From the NCBI GenBank assembly GCA_963921425.1, contig OY992834.1:7316001-7380000 (forward strand): 64,000 nucleotides of DNA, written 5' to 3'. The stretch comes from Dryas octopetala (lineage: Eukaryota; Streptophyta; Magnoliopsida; Rosales; Rosaceae). Shown one piece after another: positions 1-12,020 of the stretch. The position numbers and the translations under genes were made by a program. The notes under the pieces are model-generated. The model worked only from the letters and a program-made list of their open reading frames with translations. It had not been told where the DNA came from and ran no database searches. Numbering within the stretch: the stretch's first letter is position 1; every line of letters starts with the position of its first letter.

Positions 1-1127
1 AAGTAGCTTAGAAGGGTGATGCTTCATAGAATGGAGAGGGAACGAAACAGCTGGAAATTGGTATCAATCGGTGATATCAAGCTCTTCTTAATAATATGAG
101 GGTATAGTATTAGTGCCACAAACATTAATTAGTAACCAGAATATAGCAAGCCGGCAGGTTAGAGCAGAACAACAAAAGTACAAAGAGATTAAGTCATGGC
201 CTTGTTTTGATCAACCATGAAGACCCTAGTTGACTCAGTACAGACTGTGCAAGCTGTGTTTCTCCCCTTGGATAATGATCACAGTTATCCAATTTGGAAG
301 ACTCATTTGTCCTATAAATATATTTTTTAAGGAAACTTTGCATTTTTCTTTCTAACAAAATTGTTTTTCCCAAAAATGATAGACCAATTTGGAGCAATCC
401 GGCAGATTCTTTGGCCTATCTAGGCTCTCCTGGAGTTGAAATCAAATTGACAGTTGTAATTTGTAAACAACCAAAAAGAACCTCTTCTCTTGGCCAAGCA
501 CATATAAGAACCTTAATTAGTACAAGTTAAATGTACAGAGATCGAAGCAGGGACCGATGATTGGACGCACATATGGACGGTAAGATAATTAACCAAAATG
601 AAGCAGGAAAAGATGATTGAACATTTCAAGCAAGCTCTAATACCATATTAGATAACCATTAAACTCTAAAAGCCTAAGCAATTAGAGAATGAGTCAACAA
701 TGTATATCAAGCTAATAGCACCGACTGGTGTCACAGTTAAATCTTCCTAGAAATATGGAAAAGAACTGAATAAGTAAATAAAATTGCTCAGAACTCAAAT
801 AAGGATGCATAGCACCAATTTCCATGTGTACATTGAAGCCATTTTCTATTTTGTTCTGTACATGTAATTTACAACCATTTATGGATACAGAGCCATTATT
901 CCATTGTTTATCCAATCCAACCCAGTACCCTGTATTTCTTTGAAAATACCTTGAGCAAATTAACCAAAACCCAAGCAGCTCTAACACCTGCTGAGTACAC
1001 TAGATTCAACAGAAACAAATATATGTAAACTAGAAACTTTGAATAACCCCAAAGTTCCCAAAATTGTGATGGAAGTGATAACAATGGCTTTAGAAAAGCT
1101 TTTTAAAGAGCATAGTTCACTAAATTG
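1..1127. other. 3' flank of the Rab gene, no gene recognised
   Basis: AT-rich sequence lying downstream of the minus-strand Rab GTPase. The last part next to 1127 is probably its 3' UTR. Several short open frames exist, the longest about 90 codons on the minus strand at 712-987, but none has a recognisable domain or splice partner, so I call nothing coding here. Confidence 0.5.
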
Positions 1128-4100
1128 TCATTGTGAGCAGCAAACACCACTACAAGTCATCTGGTCTTCTTGTTTCTGCTTCAAAATTTGTCTCTTCACT
1201 TCTACAGATCCACTTTCCAGCAAACTTGGTACCTCCAGCATCTGTTATTAAGAAACTGGTCATGTGGCTCACACATTTATTCCTTTATTTTTTCTTGAAG
1301 TCAAACTTACAAAAATGGTTGCCTACTATGTCAGTTGAAAGATGAATACCATGCTAAAAGTAGAACTAGTGAAAACCTTAAGATGGTCAATTCTATGTTA
1401 ACACCACAAACAGCTTCAAACCCGGAACCTACTTTCTGAAACTTCACAAAAGTTGCACTCATATAACAATTTCTGAGGACTGAGTAGAAGTTCTTTTGTG
1501 GTTTCAGAGATTATGTGCTCCAACAGGCCATTAGTCACTACTGTGGCATTTATAATTCAACCTTATCCAATTAAGATTCTATAACTAGTGGTTTTTACCT
1601 TCTAAATAGGTTTAACAAGCTATTAAAACATGTTGCAGATACAAGATGAAAGTTGAGAAAATGCAAGCCTTTCCAAAATAATATACCTTTAATGTGAGAT
1701 CTTTGAAGCATTGCTGAACATTTTCTCTAGTTTTAGCACTACATTCAAGAAACAAACATTTGTGCTCCTGTGCAAGGGCCATTCCCTCTTCTCTAGTTAC
1801 AACCCTCTCGTTATCCTGTAAAGTATTACACGATATAGGAATGAGATATCCCCAACATCTTTGAAAAACATGAGAACTTGGCACATCTTACAAAATAAAC
1901 AAGGAAGCATTTAATGCTTAAGATATAAAGATCACTAATTAAAAATCCATTTCCTTCCACAACAATAGTATTTTTCAATTTACAAATTTTTTTTTTTAAG
2001 TTTTCGAATGCCTGGCCAAAGTGTGACCCGTTAGCCCATAAGTAAGTACTTAAGGGGCCAAAGGAAAGGCAAGAAAGCCAAAAAGTACGGACTACATGGC
2101 TAGTCTCTGAACGATCTGCCAATCAATCAAAGCAAAGAGAAGATCGAAAAGAATGAGTCACAAGGTGAACCCCAACTTTAACGAGCATTTTTGGGTACTA
2201 GCCCGCTTTAAATATTAAGAGTAGTTAATGGGCACCACTGTCGTATTTGTGTATGTAATTGAGTATCCAAAGTAGGAAACCACAACACAAACATACTTAC
2301 CCTGTCAACTTTATTCCCAACTAGAATCTTGATACACTCCTGATTAGTGGAGTACCGCTCTACTTCCTTTGCCCAGATATTCATTAAGTTTGTAAAGGTC
2401 TCTCGCCGTGTCACGTCATACACTAAGATTGAAATCAAATGACAAATCAGTCAGATTTGGTTCACCATAATTCAGCTATATTACTAACATAAAGCATAAT
2501 ATCAGACTGCAACTAACCAATGAACAGCAAAAAAAATATAAGTATTTTCAATGACTGAACTGAACACATTTTTTTTGCAGCCACAAACATATGATAACTA
2601 TACCTTTAAATATATACTATCAAGCAGTAATTAAGCATTTAACTTAATCACCAATTATTTTCTGAGCAGAAAAAGTGAAGACAGAAGACCAGGTCAAGAA
2701 TATACGACCACTCATATAATGAAAAATATAATGTTTTCATAAATGCAATAACATACCAAGAATGATTCCATGTGCACCTCTGTAGTAAGAACTTATTACT
2801 GTTCCAAACCTTTCCTGTCCAGCTGCAAAAACAACACAAAATATTGGCAAACCAATTACATTGAAATGGCATGAGGAAATTCAAGATCCAACAGGATATG
2901 GAAATATATTATCAGAAAAATAATAATTATATTTCAACTATTTGCCACTGCGTAAGGTACTCAATTATTCCATAGCTTACTTTCAACTATTTGTGGCTTG
3001 CAGCTTGCTACAAACTCCTAATCTGGCATTCTGCTTTTCCTAAGTTTAGATAAATTGATAAGTCATTAGCTAACATTTCTTTCTCACAACCTTAGGCCAT
3101 TCTTTGTCTTCACCTCATCCTTGAAGCACCTTTAGCAAGGAACATATCGTTCCTCACTGACATTTATGTGGAAAGCGGTCTTCAGTCCAAATTAACATTC
3201 CTATTTCATCACTCAGTGGTATAATGGTTAATAATAAAAAGCACCTAATCCTTCTTCACCCTCCAGCAGTATATCCTATATATACATAAATTCAACTAAA
3301 TCAAAATTATGCATCTCAAATTTCTGTATAAAATTATAGAGATATGACTGCTGCTAATGCTCAGCTAACACTAAAATTATAAATGAAATATGACAGAAGA
3401 TAGTTAGATCCACTGAATACCTGTGTCCCATATTGTAAGCTTCAATCTCTTCCCATCAACTGAAAGCTGTTTGATCTTGAAATCCACACCTTGAAATGGT
3501 TGTTAAAGCATATCAGCACTAAATATAATAACAATCAGAAAACTACAAGCAAGTAAAAAATTTTACAATTGCCTTGAAATTCAACATTAAGATAAGCAAA
3601 ACAATTTTTTATGCTATTAAATTAGTCACCAATTAGTCTGCAACCATGCCTACATATATTATATGGATAATCTCATTACTAATACGATGAAGCAGAGCAG
3701 TGTATATGCCAGGAACCCGCAGATTGGTTCCTTCCATATGGTGGTGAAAGTCTATAAAGGGCAATAGTTCACTCTTCATATACACATCCAACAAACAAAA
3801 GTAATCAATTTCAGCAAGGGCCAGGGAATTTTGCTTACTTGCTCACTTGGATTGAGACCCATTTAGGGAAGTGAATGATTACCTAATGTTGGTATTATTA
3901 AGTACATGCAAACCTGGTAAAATCTGTAGCTGTGTCTAACTACAGTCTACAAATGCTTAATAACCGTTTTGCATGTGGATATGAAAATCATGAAATACCA
4001 AATGAGTACCCCAATTCTAGTCAAAGATTTTACATACTATGCATGTTTAAAAAGACAAGAAAGAAAACCTTTGTAACCTCCTCCCCCACCCTCAAAACAA

Positions 4101-4503
4101 AGAAATAGAAGAAAAGCAGACAAATTAAAAATTAATCTATTAAAATTCTTTCAAAACAATGCATGCTACCACTGTTAGATTGCATAAAGAAACCAAGATG
4201 TCATTTGCAACACAAAGATACAGAACATCAGTATTTTGACAGGAGTTGGAACAAAAGTACTTGAACATGTCACTGAGAGTCATGAATATCAAACAGAACA
4301 TGCAAGAACCAAGAGATGAAAGCTTGGGTGCAAAAAAGAGAGGGATATAAAATAGTACCAATGGTGGGAGAGAGGTCTTGAACAAAGTTGGAGATGAAGC
4401 TCAGCAGAAGTCTGCTCTTTCCAACACCAGAATCACCAGTCAACAAAATCTTGAATGAGTAATCATAATTGTTATTCCCTCCTTTTGGAGAAGAACCGTT
4501 CAT
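1128..4503 (-). CDS. Rab small GTPase, RABC (Rab18-like) family, 214 aa
   Basis: Six exons on the minus strand: 4503-4359, 3489-3421, 2822-2757, 2422-2301, 1815-1687 and 1241-1128. All junctions are GT-AG and sum to 645 nt. The protein has the full Ras-fold GTPase set: P-loop GDSGVGKS (residues 23-30), switch I around SPTIG, WDTAGQ (69-74), NKVD (130-133) and ECSAK (158-162). It ends in CCSQ with two cysteines at 211-212, the usual double-prenylation signal. [11 protein letters not shown] and the spliced LEVPSLLE tail resemble plant RABC2 proteins (Rab18 relatives, vesicle traffic). In the family such proteins are membrane-attached switches that recruit effectors when GTP-bound. An Arg directly follows the P-loop Ser, where RABC2 paralogs I recall have Ser or Thr, so this may be a divergent member. 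The family call is strong; the subclass is less certain. Confidence 0.93.
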
Positions 4504-5800
4504 TCTTGATGCTTAATTTACACTAACAAAAGAAAAAAGAAAAAGCCTGTCTCTCTCTTTTTCATTCACTACTGTAGTTCAGTTCTATCTTTCATCAAAC
4601 ACAAGAACTACAGACAGAGAGAGAGAGTTTTGGATGGAAAGCAAAATGGGAAACTTCCTGAGGTGTATGACAGGTGGGGTTGGCGGGGAGCATACGTGTA
4701 CTCTGTATAGTAGAAGTTGCTGAACGTATACAAAGTGTGTAATAATATCTTAATCAAAAATTAGAAAAATCTAAGAATGATTGCAGTCCTCTAATTAGTG
4801 AAAATGGATTGCTAGTTTATGCTTAGGACCAAAGTCCTCTTTCCTTGAACGGTTTTTGTAGCCTTCTTAATCCCCACGCGTCTCAAAGCCGGATTTTTGG
4901 CATTTAATACTTTTGTCTCGTTGTGATTTAAATGCCCTCCACAGGGCACATCCACTGCTTTTCACTGTGGGAAAATTCATGGTGTCACACTGTCACATAA
5001 CCATGAATTAAGAAAGTGCATTCAAAACATAACTCTATCTAATCATCTGTTTAATTCATAGTCTGGCATAAACAACATTTATGTTGTTATGTATTTGTTA
5101 GTACTATCATTACTCAACTTTGTGAGAAATTCACATCCAAGTTCCCAAACCCCAATTGTTAACTCATTGGTTTATGCATGGACCATGGTATAGAGTATCA
5201 GAGGGACAAAAAGGTAGCAGTATTGCAGTATCAGAATAAAATTGACTGAGATGTATGGAAGGCGGGCATGGAATAAGATCAAATATATATGGTACTGTTT
5301 GACACAAAGTTTGGATCAAGGTAGAGTCTACCTTGCACCTAAAAATGGTAGTAAAGCCTGAAATGAATGTGTACGCGCTTACAAGGGTGATGGCTGATGA
5401 GGTATTAACTATTAAGCTAAGCTGCAGCTTGCAGCCATATTAATGTATATATTGCCAAGAAAGCGGTAGAAAATATCAATGCCACGTTGATCAACAGGTG
5501 TTTCACCATGCAAGCAGCACGCAACCACACCTTGCTACGTACCCACTGCCAACATCACCATCATCTTGTCAAATTTCTCTTTTATCACTCAATTATTATT
5601 CAATTTTATCCCTCAAATCTCTCTGACATGTTGGGATTTGGATCGCAGAGTGCGTCACCATCACAAGAGCAGAGTTAGACCAACGACCATGCATCCTAAT
5701 CTTTATGTATTGCAAAACAATTGCCAGAAACATTTCACCATGAATTTGTGATCAAGTTCTGTTGTTTTATATTTTGTTTATAAACAAGAATAGACAAGAA
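4504..5800. promoter_or_regulatory. 5' flank of the Rab gene, up to the tRNA gene
   Basis: Upstream region of the minus-strand Rab gene. A short GA run at 4615-4628 lies just upstream of the start codon (a CT run on the mRNA strand), probably within the leader or core promoter. I see no other gene. The region is AT-rich, and short open frames at 5487-5751 lack any recognisable content. Confidence 0.4.
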
Positions 5801-5873
5801 GCGCCCATGGCCTAATGGATAAGGCGTCTGACTTCTAATCAGGCGATTGTGGGTTCGAGTCCCACTGGGCGTG
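5801..5873 (+). tRNA. tRNA-Arg (anticodon TCT)
   Basis: A 73-nt intronless tRNA that folds as a full cloverleaf. Acceptor strand GCGCCCA pairs with TGGGCGT (one G-U closing pair). The anticodon loop CTTCTAA presents TCT, reading AGA. The T-arm carries the canonical GGTTCGAGTCC box B, and the D-arm region matches box A. The gene is followed within 10-15 nt by T runs that would terminate RNA polymerase III, and the upstream 15 nt hold CAAGAA repeats like the CAA motif common before plant tRNA genes. CCA is not encoded, as expected for a nuclear gene. Confidence 0.96.
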
Positions 5874-6547
5874 CAATACCAGTTTTTAATTTTTTCAACT
5901 TTTTGAAACTGCTCTTATTCCTGTGAAGCTAAACCAGCACCTATTTTCTCTTTCTGATACCTCCCAAATTTTGAAATGAATCAACAACTACCCACCTCTT
6001 ATATTGGGAACTTGGTTTTGCTTTGAGGGAACAATAAAAGACGTTTAGCAACATTGAATAATTTCAAAAAATAAAATCATTGCATTTAGCTGAAAATAAA
6101 GAGTTAAATTTAGAGTTTAGACATGGGTTTAATCCACTTTGAGCAGGTATCAGCATCTCTGAACCAGCTTCTGTCAACTCAATTATACGGTTTACCAGAA
6201 GGATACAGATTTGGGTTCGGTTCAAAACTTCAAATCAATTCTAAATTAAAATTGCTCTTTTAGCTGCACTTGTGGGGGAACTTTGGCAGAGCAAAAGAAT
6301 TAGTCTCTCTTTTCAAATGTGAAAACTTCCATTCTTCAGCCTAACCTAACATACAAAATGTACAGAAATTAACAACTTCACCCTGGACATGCTTCCACAG
6401 GGAAAACAGAGTCTACCCAGCAAATTAATGGACCTCCCCAGTCCACACTACTGTATACAACTTTGTGTTTACCCCACAACACTGTTCTGTATGTTAAAAA
6501 TCAGTGTTCCCATTTGCATCCTTCTTGCTTCCAACAACCACCAGGTC
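5874..6547. other. intergenic; tRNA terminator and 3' flank of the methyltransferase gene
   Basis: T-rich runs immediately after the tRNA serve as the likely polymerase III terminator (about 5883-5898). The right part is the probable 3' UTR of the minus-strand cap methyltransferase gene. I see no other gene. Confidence 0.5.
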
Positions 6548-8567
6548 TCAAAGTGCTTCAGAAAAACGCAACTCAGCGGGCCCAGGACCCAAAATCCCTT
6601 TTTGTTCACTAATCTTGCCTAGCCCTGGAGGCGGCTCTACAGGTCCACTCTTTTCATCGTCTCTCCAGACAGTTGTCGTAGTCGCTTGCCAATCTCTCTA
6701 CAACATCAAAACAAAACTGAATAATAGTCGAATCATATGAAGAAGGCATGCATACCAAGCACAGACATAAGTTATATAAAAAGGAGAAGAAAAAAAACAC
6801 ACTAAAGAGGATCACGATGTGAGGTCTCCATCACACCATCAATATTAAAGTTGCCTTGAGATTAAAAACAAGTTGGTTGTTAAGATTAAAAATGTTGAGA
6901 GTTTCAAGTGAGTAGGAGATTAATCATGCTTTGTAGTCCCAATTCCAATGTATTCTTTGCAAATTTTAAAATACTTGCCTCATCAATAATGTAAGTTGTG
7001 TCCTGCAACAATGGTGTCATAAGCGGGGGAGCAATATCGGGGTCTGGTTTTTGAAATATAAATGTGGTATACAGACCTGCAAAAGGGAAATGCCAAACTA
7101 ATGAGAAACTATAGATAAAGTGCAACGGGGAAAGTTGCAATAGACAACATCGTAGAAACGAAAGGCAATGAATGCATCACCTAACACATCATATGATCGA
7201 GGAAGAAGTCTCCCTCTAGGATCCACAAGGTTTGGACCAAAATTCATTATCATGCCTGCAAATTGTGCTCTTATAGCGAAAATGGTAGAGAAAAAATGAA
7301 AAGTCGGCCATGATAAGTTATGTGAAATGAGTAGAAATAATAAATATGGCTTGAAAGCTTTATTCACAGGGATTGTCTAGAAAACTATACTAAAGACATG
7401 TTTGTGACAGATTTAAGAAGAGAAGAAGAATTCAAAACCTGTTGTCATCATAAAATTCAGTTAAGTTTTGAATCTCCACATACTCAAGACCGGCTTCTCT
7501 GGCTAACCTAAGTAACATACAACAGAAGTGGATCATTAAGATCATTTGAAAATCAACATCTAAGGCATTAAACAAGTGTAAGCCAATCAATCGAAGAATG
7601 TGTATGTGTGTGTGTGTGCACGACTGTGCGCGCACGTGCAACGAAGCCAAGGAGTTGGCTCAGTGATTTTAGAGTTACAATCCAGACATAGTTAAACATA
7701 CCATTCCTACTCCAGTGTAAGTTTTAATTTAAACTTTGTTGAATTTCCATTCAATTTAGAGGCACGGTATTATATTTAATCAAGTTCAAACCAAATAAGT
7801 TTAGGTGAGAAAGCCATCTTAAACTAAGGAGCATTAACATATGCAAGCCCTGAAAATAAAGAAACTTTGGTAATGCCAGAAAGTAATATGTACGTCTGAC
7901 TAAGCAAAACAACATAAAATCAGAACCAAACTTTGGAAGCAACATTATAAGACATAAATAAAACTAAACCTGATGAAGCTTGGGAAATGAACCAAGCAAT
8001 GGGTTTCAGGACAGCTATCATTAGCAAATTTCAGCTGGTATTTCTTTCCAAATAATGGGAACCTGAAAGTTTGAAGTATATCCATTGGGGAAAAAAAAGA
8101 AAAGTGAAAAATTATGACCAAAACAATCCAAGAAAGCAAAAGCTTAGGTGGCATGCTTAATAATCTCAAACTTATACATACTTCTCTTCCTCAACTTCAA
8201 AGGTGATCATGTAGTTCTCTGATCTAATGCAGTTGGGAACAATGTTCGGTTTCATACCAACGCTTTTGTTGTGGTATGCTTCAACATTCTTCTGGTACTT
8301 AGCCCTGTATGATCAATATTGTTAATAATCTAGCAAAAACAATCTCCTTTCCTTTGTCCTCTTGCTAGAAAATAGATTCCTCTAGCACTTATCACAGATA
8401 TCAGAGATCAATAAGGAAAAAAAAAAGTTAAAATTTAAATCGGATGTTCCTGAAGGGACAAAAATATAGTAAGTTCAAAGATCGAAGAGTTTGGCTTGAA
8501 GAAGAAATATAAGGATGATATCAATACCAAGGCAAAGATGTCTGATGTTGACCTACGCAACCTCTGT

Positions 8568-8617
<50 letters not shown>

Positions 8618-10766
8618 AACCATTTGATGAGATTACAATATTTGATGCTTCACGTATGTGTACCAGGACAAATTTTACTATCTCCATATATACAAAAGTA
8701 ATTCAATAAAGTACTCAAAATTGAACCAATTCAATGCTAGATATAAAACAAGTAATTAAACAACAGGTCTTTGGCAAGCATATTCCATACCATATTGTAG
8801 ATGAGTCAGGAGTAATACCAAAAAAATAACCCCCCGGTTTCAGTAAGGATGAAACATTTAACAATAGTCTCCTTGCTCTCTCCTCAGTTTGGAAACACAG
8901 CTGTAAGTGAAAAATGCTTTCAAATTTGGAACATACAATCCTCCAAAGAAACACAAGACCATTAAAATAAAAAAGGAAAGGAAAATTATCTAGAGAATAT
9001 TTCTGAAACCTGCAAATTCTGCAAGCAGCAAACTAAGTCAGCCTGATTGGTATTATCTTTCAGATGCATCTCTATATTTTCCTGTCAAAGCAATCTACTG
9101 TCAAAGAATGTAGAATTAAAACGATGGAAAATTATCTAAATCAATTTAAAGCAACCAAGCTTTCAACCTGTATATATAAAAATCTCATATAAATTATATT
9201 TCACATTAGTTGAAACCTGGATCTATGTCAACAAACAGTCAATATTTAAAGCCTCAAAGGAACATAAATTAGATCACTTCAAAAGATAGTATTATTGAGC
9301 TTTAAATTTAAAAGGTGAGGAATAGATATATATCTTCAACATCTAGGGATAACTTATGATCGAAACTGCACAGTGCCAACTACAATAAGATCCCAATGTT
9401 CATGGGAAAACAGTCATTAAGCCCATCTCCAAAATCGAGAGTAACTAGAGCAGCAGAAAAGATAAGTCGATAATTTAAGTCGGTACACTTATTATCTTTC
9501 TAGTAACAATTTTGGGTTCAAACGAATGGGACTAAATCTTTACTTTCAAATTTCATTGAAACCTCTTAAAGGAACTACATAAAGAAATGGAGTTAATGAA
9601 AGCTTTCAAGAGAGATAATGCAGTATTGTCAACTTGAGGTTGGTGATCTTACAGAATCAGCTTAAATGGTAAGCTAGGCAACCACAGCCACTTATCTGAA
9701 CTTTAAAACTAGAAATTTGTCCTTTTATACTCTTGCCTTGATATTGTATATTCCAACTAGTACATTCCAAACTAATGATCTCAAAAAGGCAGAGAACTCA
9801 AACAAAAAGGTCACTCTGTCTGCTAAGCGAGCTCAAATTTGTGTGCGAGCTGCGAAGGTGAGTTATAAGATTTCCTGTCTGCTCTTATGCCTCTAACATG
9901 CATCTAGTAAGTTATATAACCTTCTCAGCCTAAATTATCTAGTTCATTTCAAGCTATAGGAAAGGTTATCTTATACTACCACTTCCAAAGTTGGTCACCA
10001 CCAATTTCTCTGAATGCCTCCCATTACAGCAGACATTATGTTTCAAGAGATAAAACATGTATTCTAGCCTTAGAGAGATAGATAATATAATTGAACACCA
10101 CTGAACATGATTTTGAAGAAGCTTCAACATGAGAACCCAATAAATTATACTGAAACTGAAAGAATCATAAAAAAGGATAACACCCAGTTCATACTAATAT
10201 AAAGCCAAAAGAAAGAACCCTGATTCTAAATTTTCCAAAATAGAGAAATATGACAGTGGTAAAAGTAAAGAAAGAGAGGCTGACCATGCAAGGGTCAAGC
10301 TCAAAGAAGTCAGCAGTGCAAGCCTTCCTCTGGCTCTCCCATGCTTCTCTTCTTTGGCTTATTCCAGACGATGAAACATCTATCAACCACAATAACAAGC
10401 TCCACCATTAGAATGAACCAAAAACTCCATACAAAATATATATATATATATAATTAGACCCAAAAACATAAAATGAGCAATACCGATTCCAATGTAGTGA
10501 CCGATTTGGGCTTCGTCCCACTTCTCTGCATCGACTCCGCCGCCACAATACAGTTCACACACCTTCACAACACCACCACCACAAATTACCCAATTATATA
10601 CATACACGGATATGTATGTGTGTACAGAGAGAGATTCAGAGTTTTAGGGCAGAGACAGACAGACCGTGGCGTAGGGGTGGATGAAGATCTTGGTGAGTGC
10701 AGCTTTCACGAACTCGTAGAGTCGATGGTGAGTCGACTCGGCTCTTGGCCCCGCGTGTTGACTCAT
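6548..10766 (-). CDS. mRNA cap guanine-N7 methyltransferase 2-like, 359 aa
   Basis: Eleven exons: 10766-10665, 10562-10484, 10379-10285, 9081-9010, 8900-8791, 8304-8182, 8062-7970, 7507-7439, 7269-7181, 7076-6979 and 6697-6548, summing to 1080 nt. The product is a SAM-dependent methyltransferase. Motif I is VCELYCGGG (35-43), followed by the KPGGYFFGITPD segment (137-148) and a QNLTEFYDD stretch near the C-terminal third. The family (yeast Abd1, Arabidopsis MCES2 at At3g52210 as I recall) methylates N7 of the cap guanosine in the nucleus. The C-terminal tail rich in Gly, Pro and Glu is typical of the plant type-2 form. The last intron starts with GC, not GT. The start codon is the first ATG of a good frame, 186 bp from the divergent DUF455 start. 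A CT microsatellite sits in intron 5. Confidence 0.92.
7601..7618. repeat. (TG)n microsatellite, intronic
   Basis: Short TG dinucleotide run in the intron between exons 7 and 8 of the cap methyltransferase gene. Confidence 0.7.
8572..8614. repeat. (GA)n microsatellite in intron 5 of the cap methyltransferase
   Basis: About 21 uninterrupted GA units, CT on the mRNA strand, located between exons 5 (8900-8791) and 6 (8304-8182). A likely polymorphic marker. Confidence 0.95.
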
Positions 10767-10952
10767 CACCCCTTCAGCTCACAACAACAAAGAGGTCGAA
10801 GAAGACCAGCTTCGTACAAAATGAAATTAGCTCCTAGTTTAGGTCCTGCTTGGCAATTAAATTTCACGGGTCCGACCCGGTAATAATTTGGTTCAAACTT
10901 GGATTCGAATTTAAGAAATTCGGATAATATTTTATAACCACACAAGAAAAAC
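10767..10952. promoter_or_regulatory. compact bidirectional promoter (cap methyltransferase / DUF455)
   Basis: Only 186 bp separate the two divergent start codons, so both leaders and both core promoters must fit here. On the plus side an AT-rich stretch with ATTTTATAA (about 10929-10937) lies about 15 nt before the DUF455 ATG, too close to act as a classical TATA box. GC-richer sequence is at the methyltransferase side. I see no long repeat or inserted element. Confidence 0.75.
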
Positions 10953-12020
10953 ATGAGCGGAGAGGAGGAGAGCTTGGTGGAGGCAGCGCTCCGAGTGCTG
11001 AACACGGCGGACCCGTTCGAGAAGGCCCGAGTGGGCGACTCGGTGGCGACTCAATGGCTGCAAGGGACCATCACTCACGCCTACGACCCGTCGCTGGACC
11101 TCCCCGTACCAGATCGCCCCTCCAGGCTGACCAACGTTGTTGCGGACGCTTATTATTATTACAATTTGTTGGGCAAGTGTTTGACGAAAATGCCTTGTTG
11201 TTTTACAGGTTAAGCTGGTGGCGCCGAGTCTGATGCCGAAGCTGGGCAGAGGCGGCAGCTTGCAGAGCCGACAGGCCATGGTGCATAGCCTCGCGCACAT
11301 TGAGAGTTGGGCCATTGATTTGTCTTGGGTACTGTGTAGTTGTCTCTGTTTGAGCTTTGGTTGTAGCTAGTTTCTGATGGGTACTGTACACTTTTGTTGT
11401 TGTAGGATATAATTGCTCGGTTTGGGAAGCAAGAGGCGATGCCCAGAGAGTTCTTCACCGATTTCGTGAAGGTGGCTCAGGACGAAGGCCGGCACTTCAC
11501 TCTGCTTGCGACAAGACTCGAGGAGATGGGTTCTTTGTACGGAGCTCTGGCGGCTCACGACGGCCTCTGGGCCTCTGCCGCAGCCACTTCCGAGGACCTA
11601 ATGGCGCGTCTGGCGGTAGAGCATTGCGTGCACGAGGCGAGAGGACTGGATGTGCTGCCGACCACCATCTCTCGCTTCCGCAATGGAGGCGACAACAAAA
11701 CGGCGGCGTTGCTGGAGAGTGTAGTGTACCCAGAAGAGATAACCCACTGCGCTGCTGGAGTGAAATGGTTCAAGTATCTCTGCTTGAGGTCGACGAAGCC
11801 TGACTCGGATCATCAACAAAGCTTGAGCTTGGGATGTGAAGAAGAAGAAGAAGATGAAGATGAAGAGATTATTCGAAAGTTTCATGGAATTGTGAGAAAG
11901 TACTTTAGGGGGGTGTTGAAGCCACCTTTCAATGAAGAAGCGAGGAGAGCTGCTGGGTTTGGGCCTCAGTGGTATGAGCCTCTTGTTGTCAAAGAGCAGA
12001 GAGATCGAGTGAGTGCATGA
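10953..12020 (+). CDS. DUF455 family ferritin-like protein, 305 aa
   Basis: Three exons: 10953-11135 (or -11138), 11209-11328 and 11406-12020. With the first donor the sum is 918 nt. The fold is suggested by a four-helix di-metal pattern: HIESW (His91/Glu93), DEGRHF (Glu128/His131), HEARGLD (His177/Glu178) and EEITHCAAG (Glu212/His215). These are the conserved ferritin-like ligands of PF04305, as I know the family; the substrate in plants is unknown to me. The first intron donor is ambiguous because GTTGTT offers two GT dinucleotides three bases apart, so one Val may be added. A run of acidic residues (EEEEEDEDEE) sits in the C-terminal third and looks like a disordered loop. The gene is head-to-head with the cap methyltransferase and converges with the E2 gene. 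Confidence 0.88.

Noticed and set aside
712..987. 91-codon minus-strand frame near the left edge
   Set aside because: No domain, no splice partners and no start context; sequence composition is that of AT-rich flanking DNA.
10473..10883. 136-codon plus-strand frame over the methyltransferase first exons
   Set aside because: Antisense to exons 1-2 of the cap methyltransferase and the shared promoter; no homology seen.
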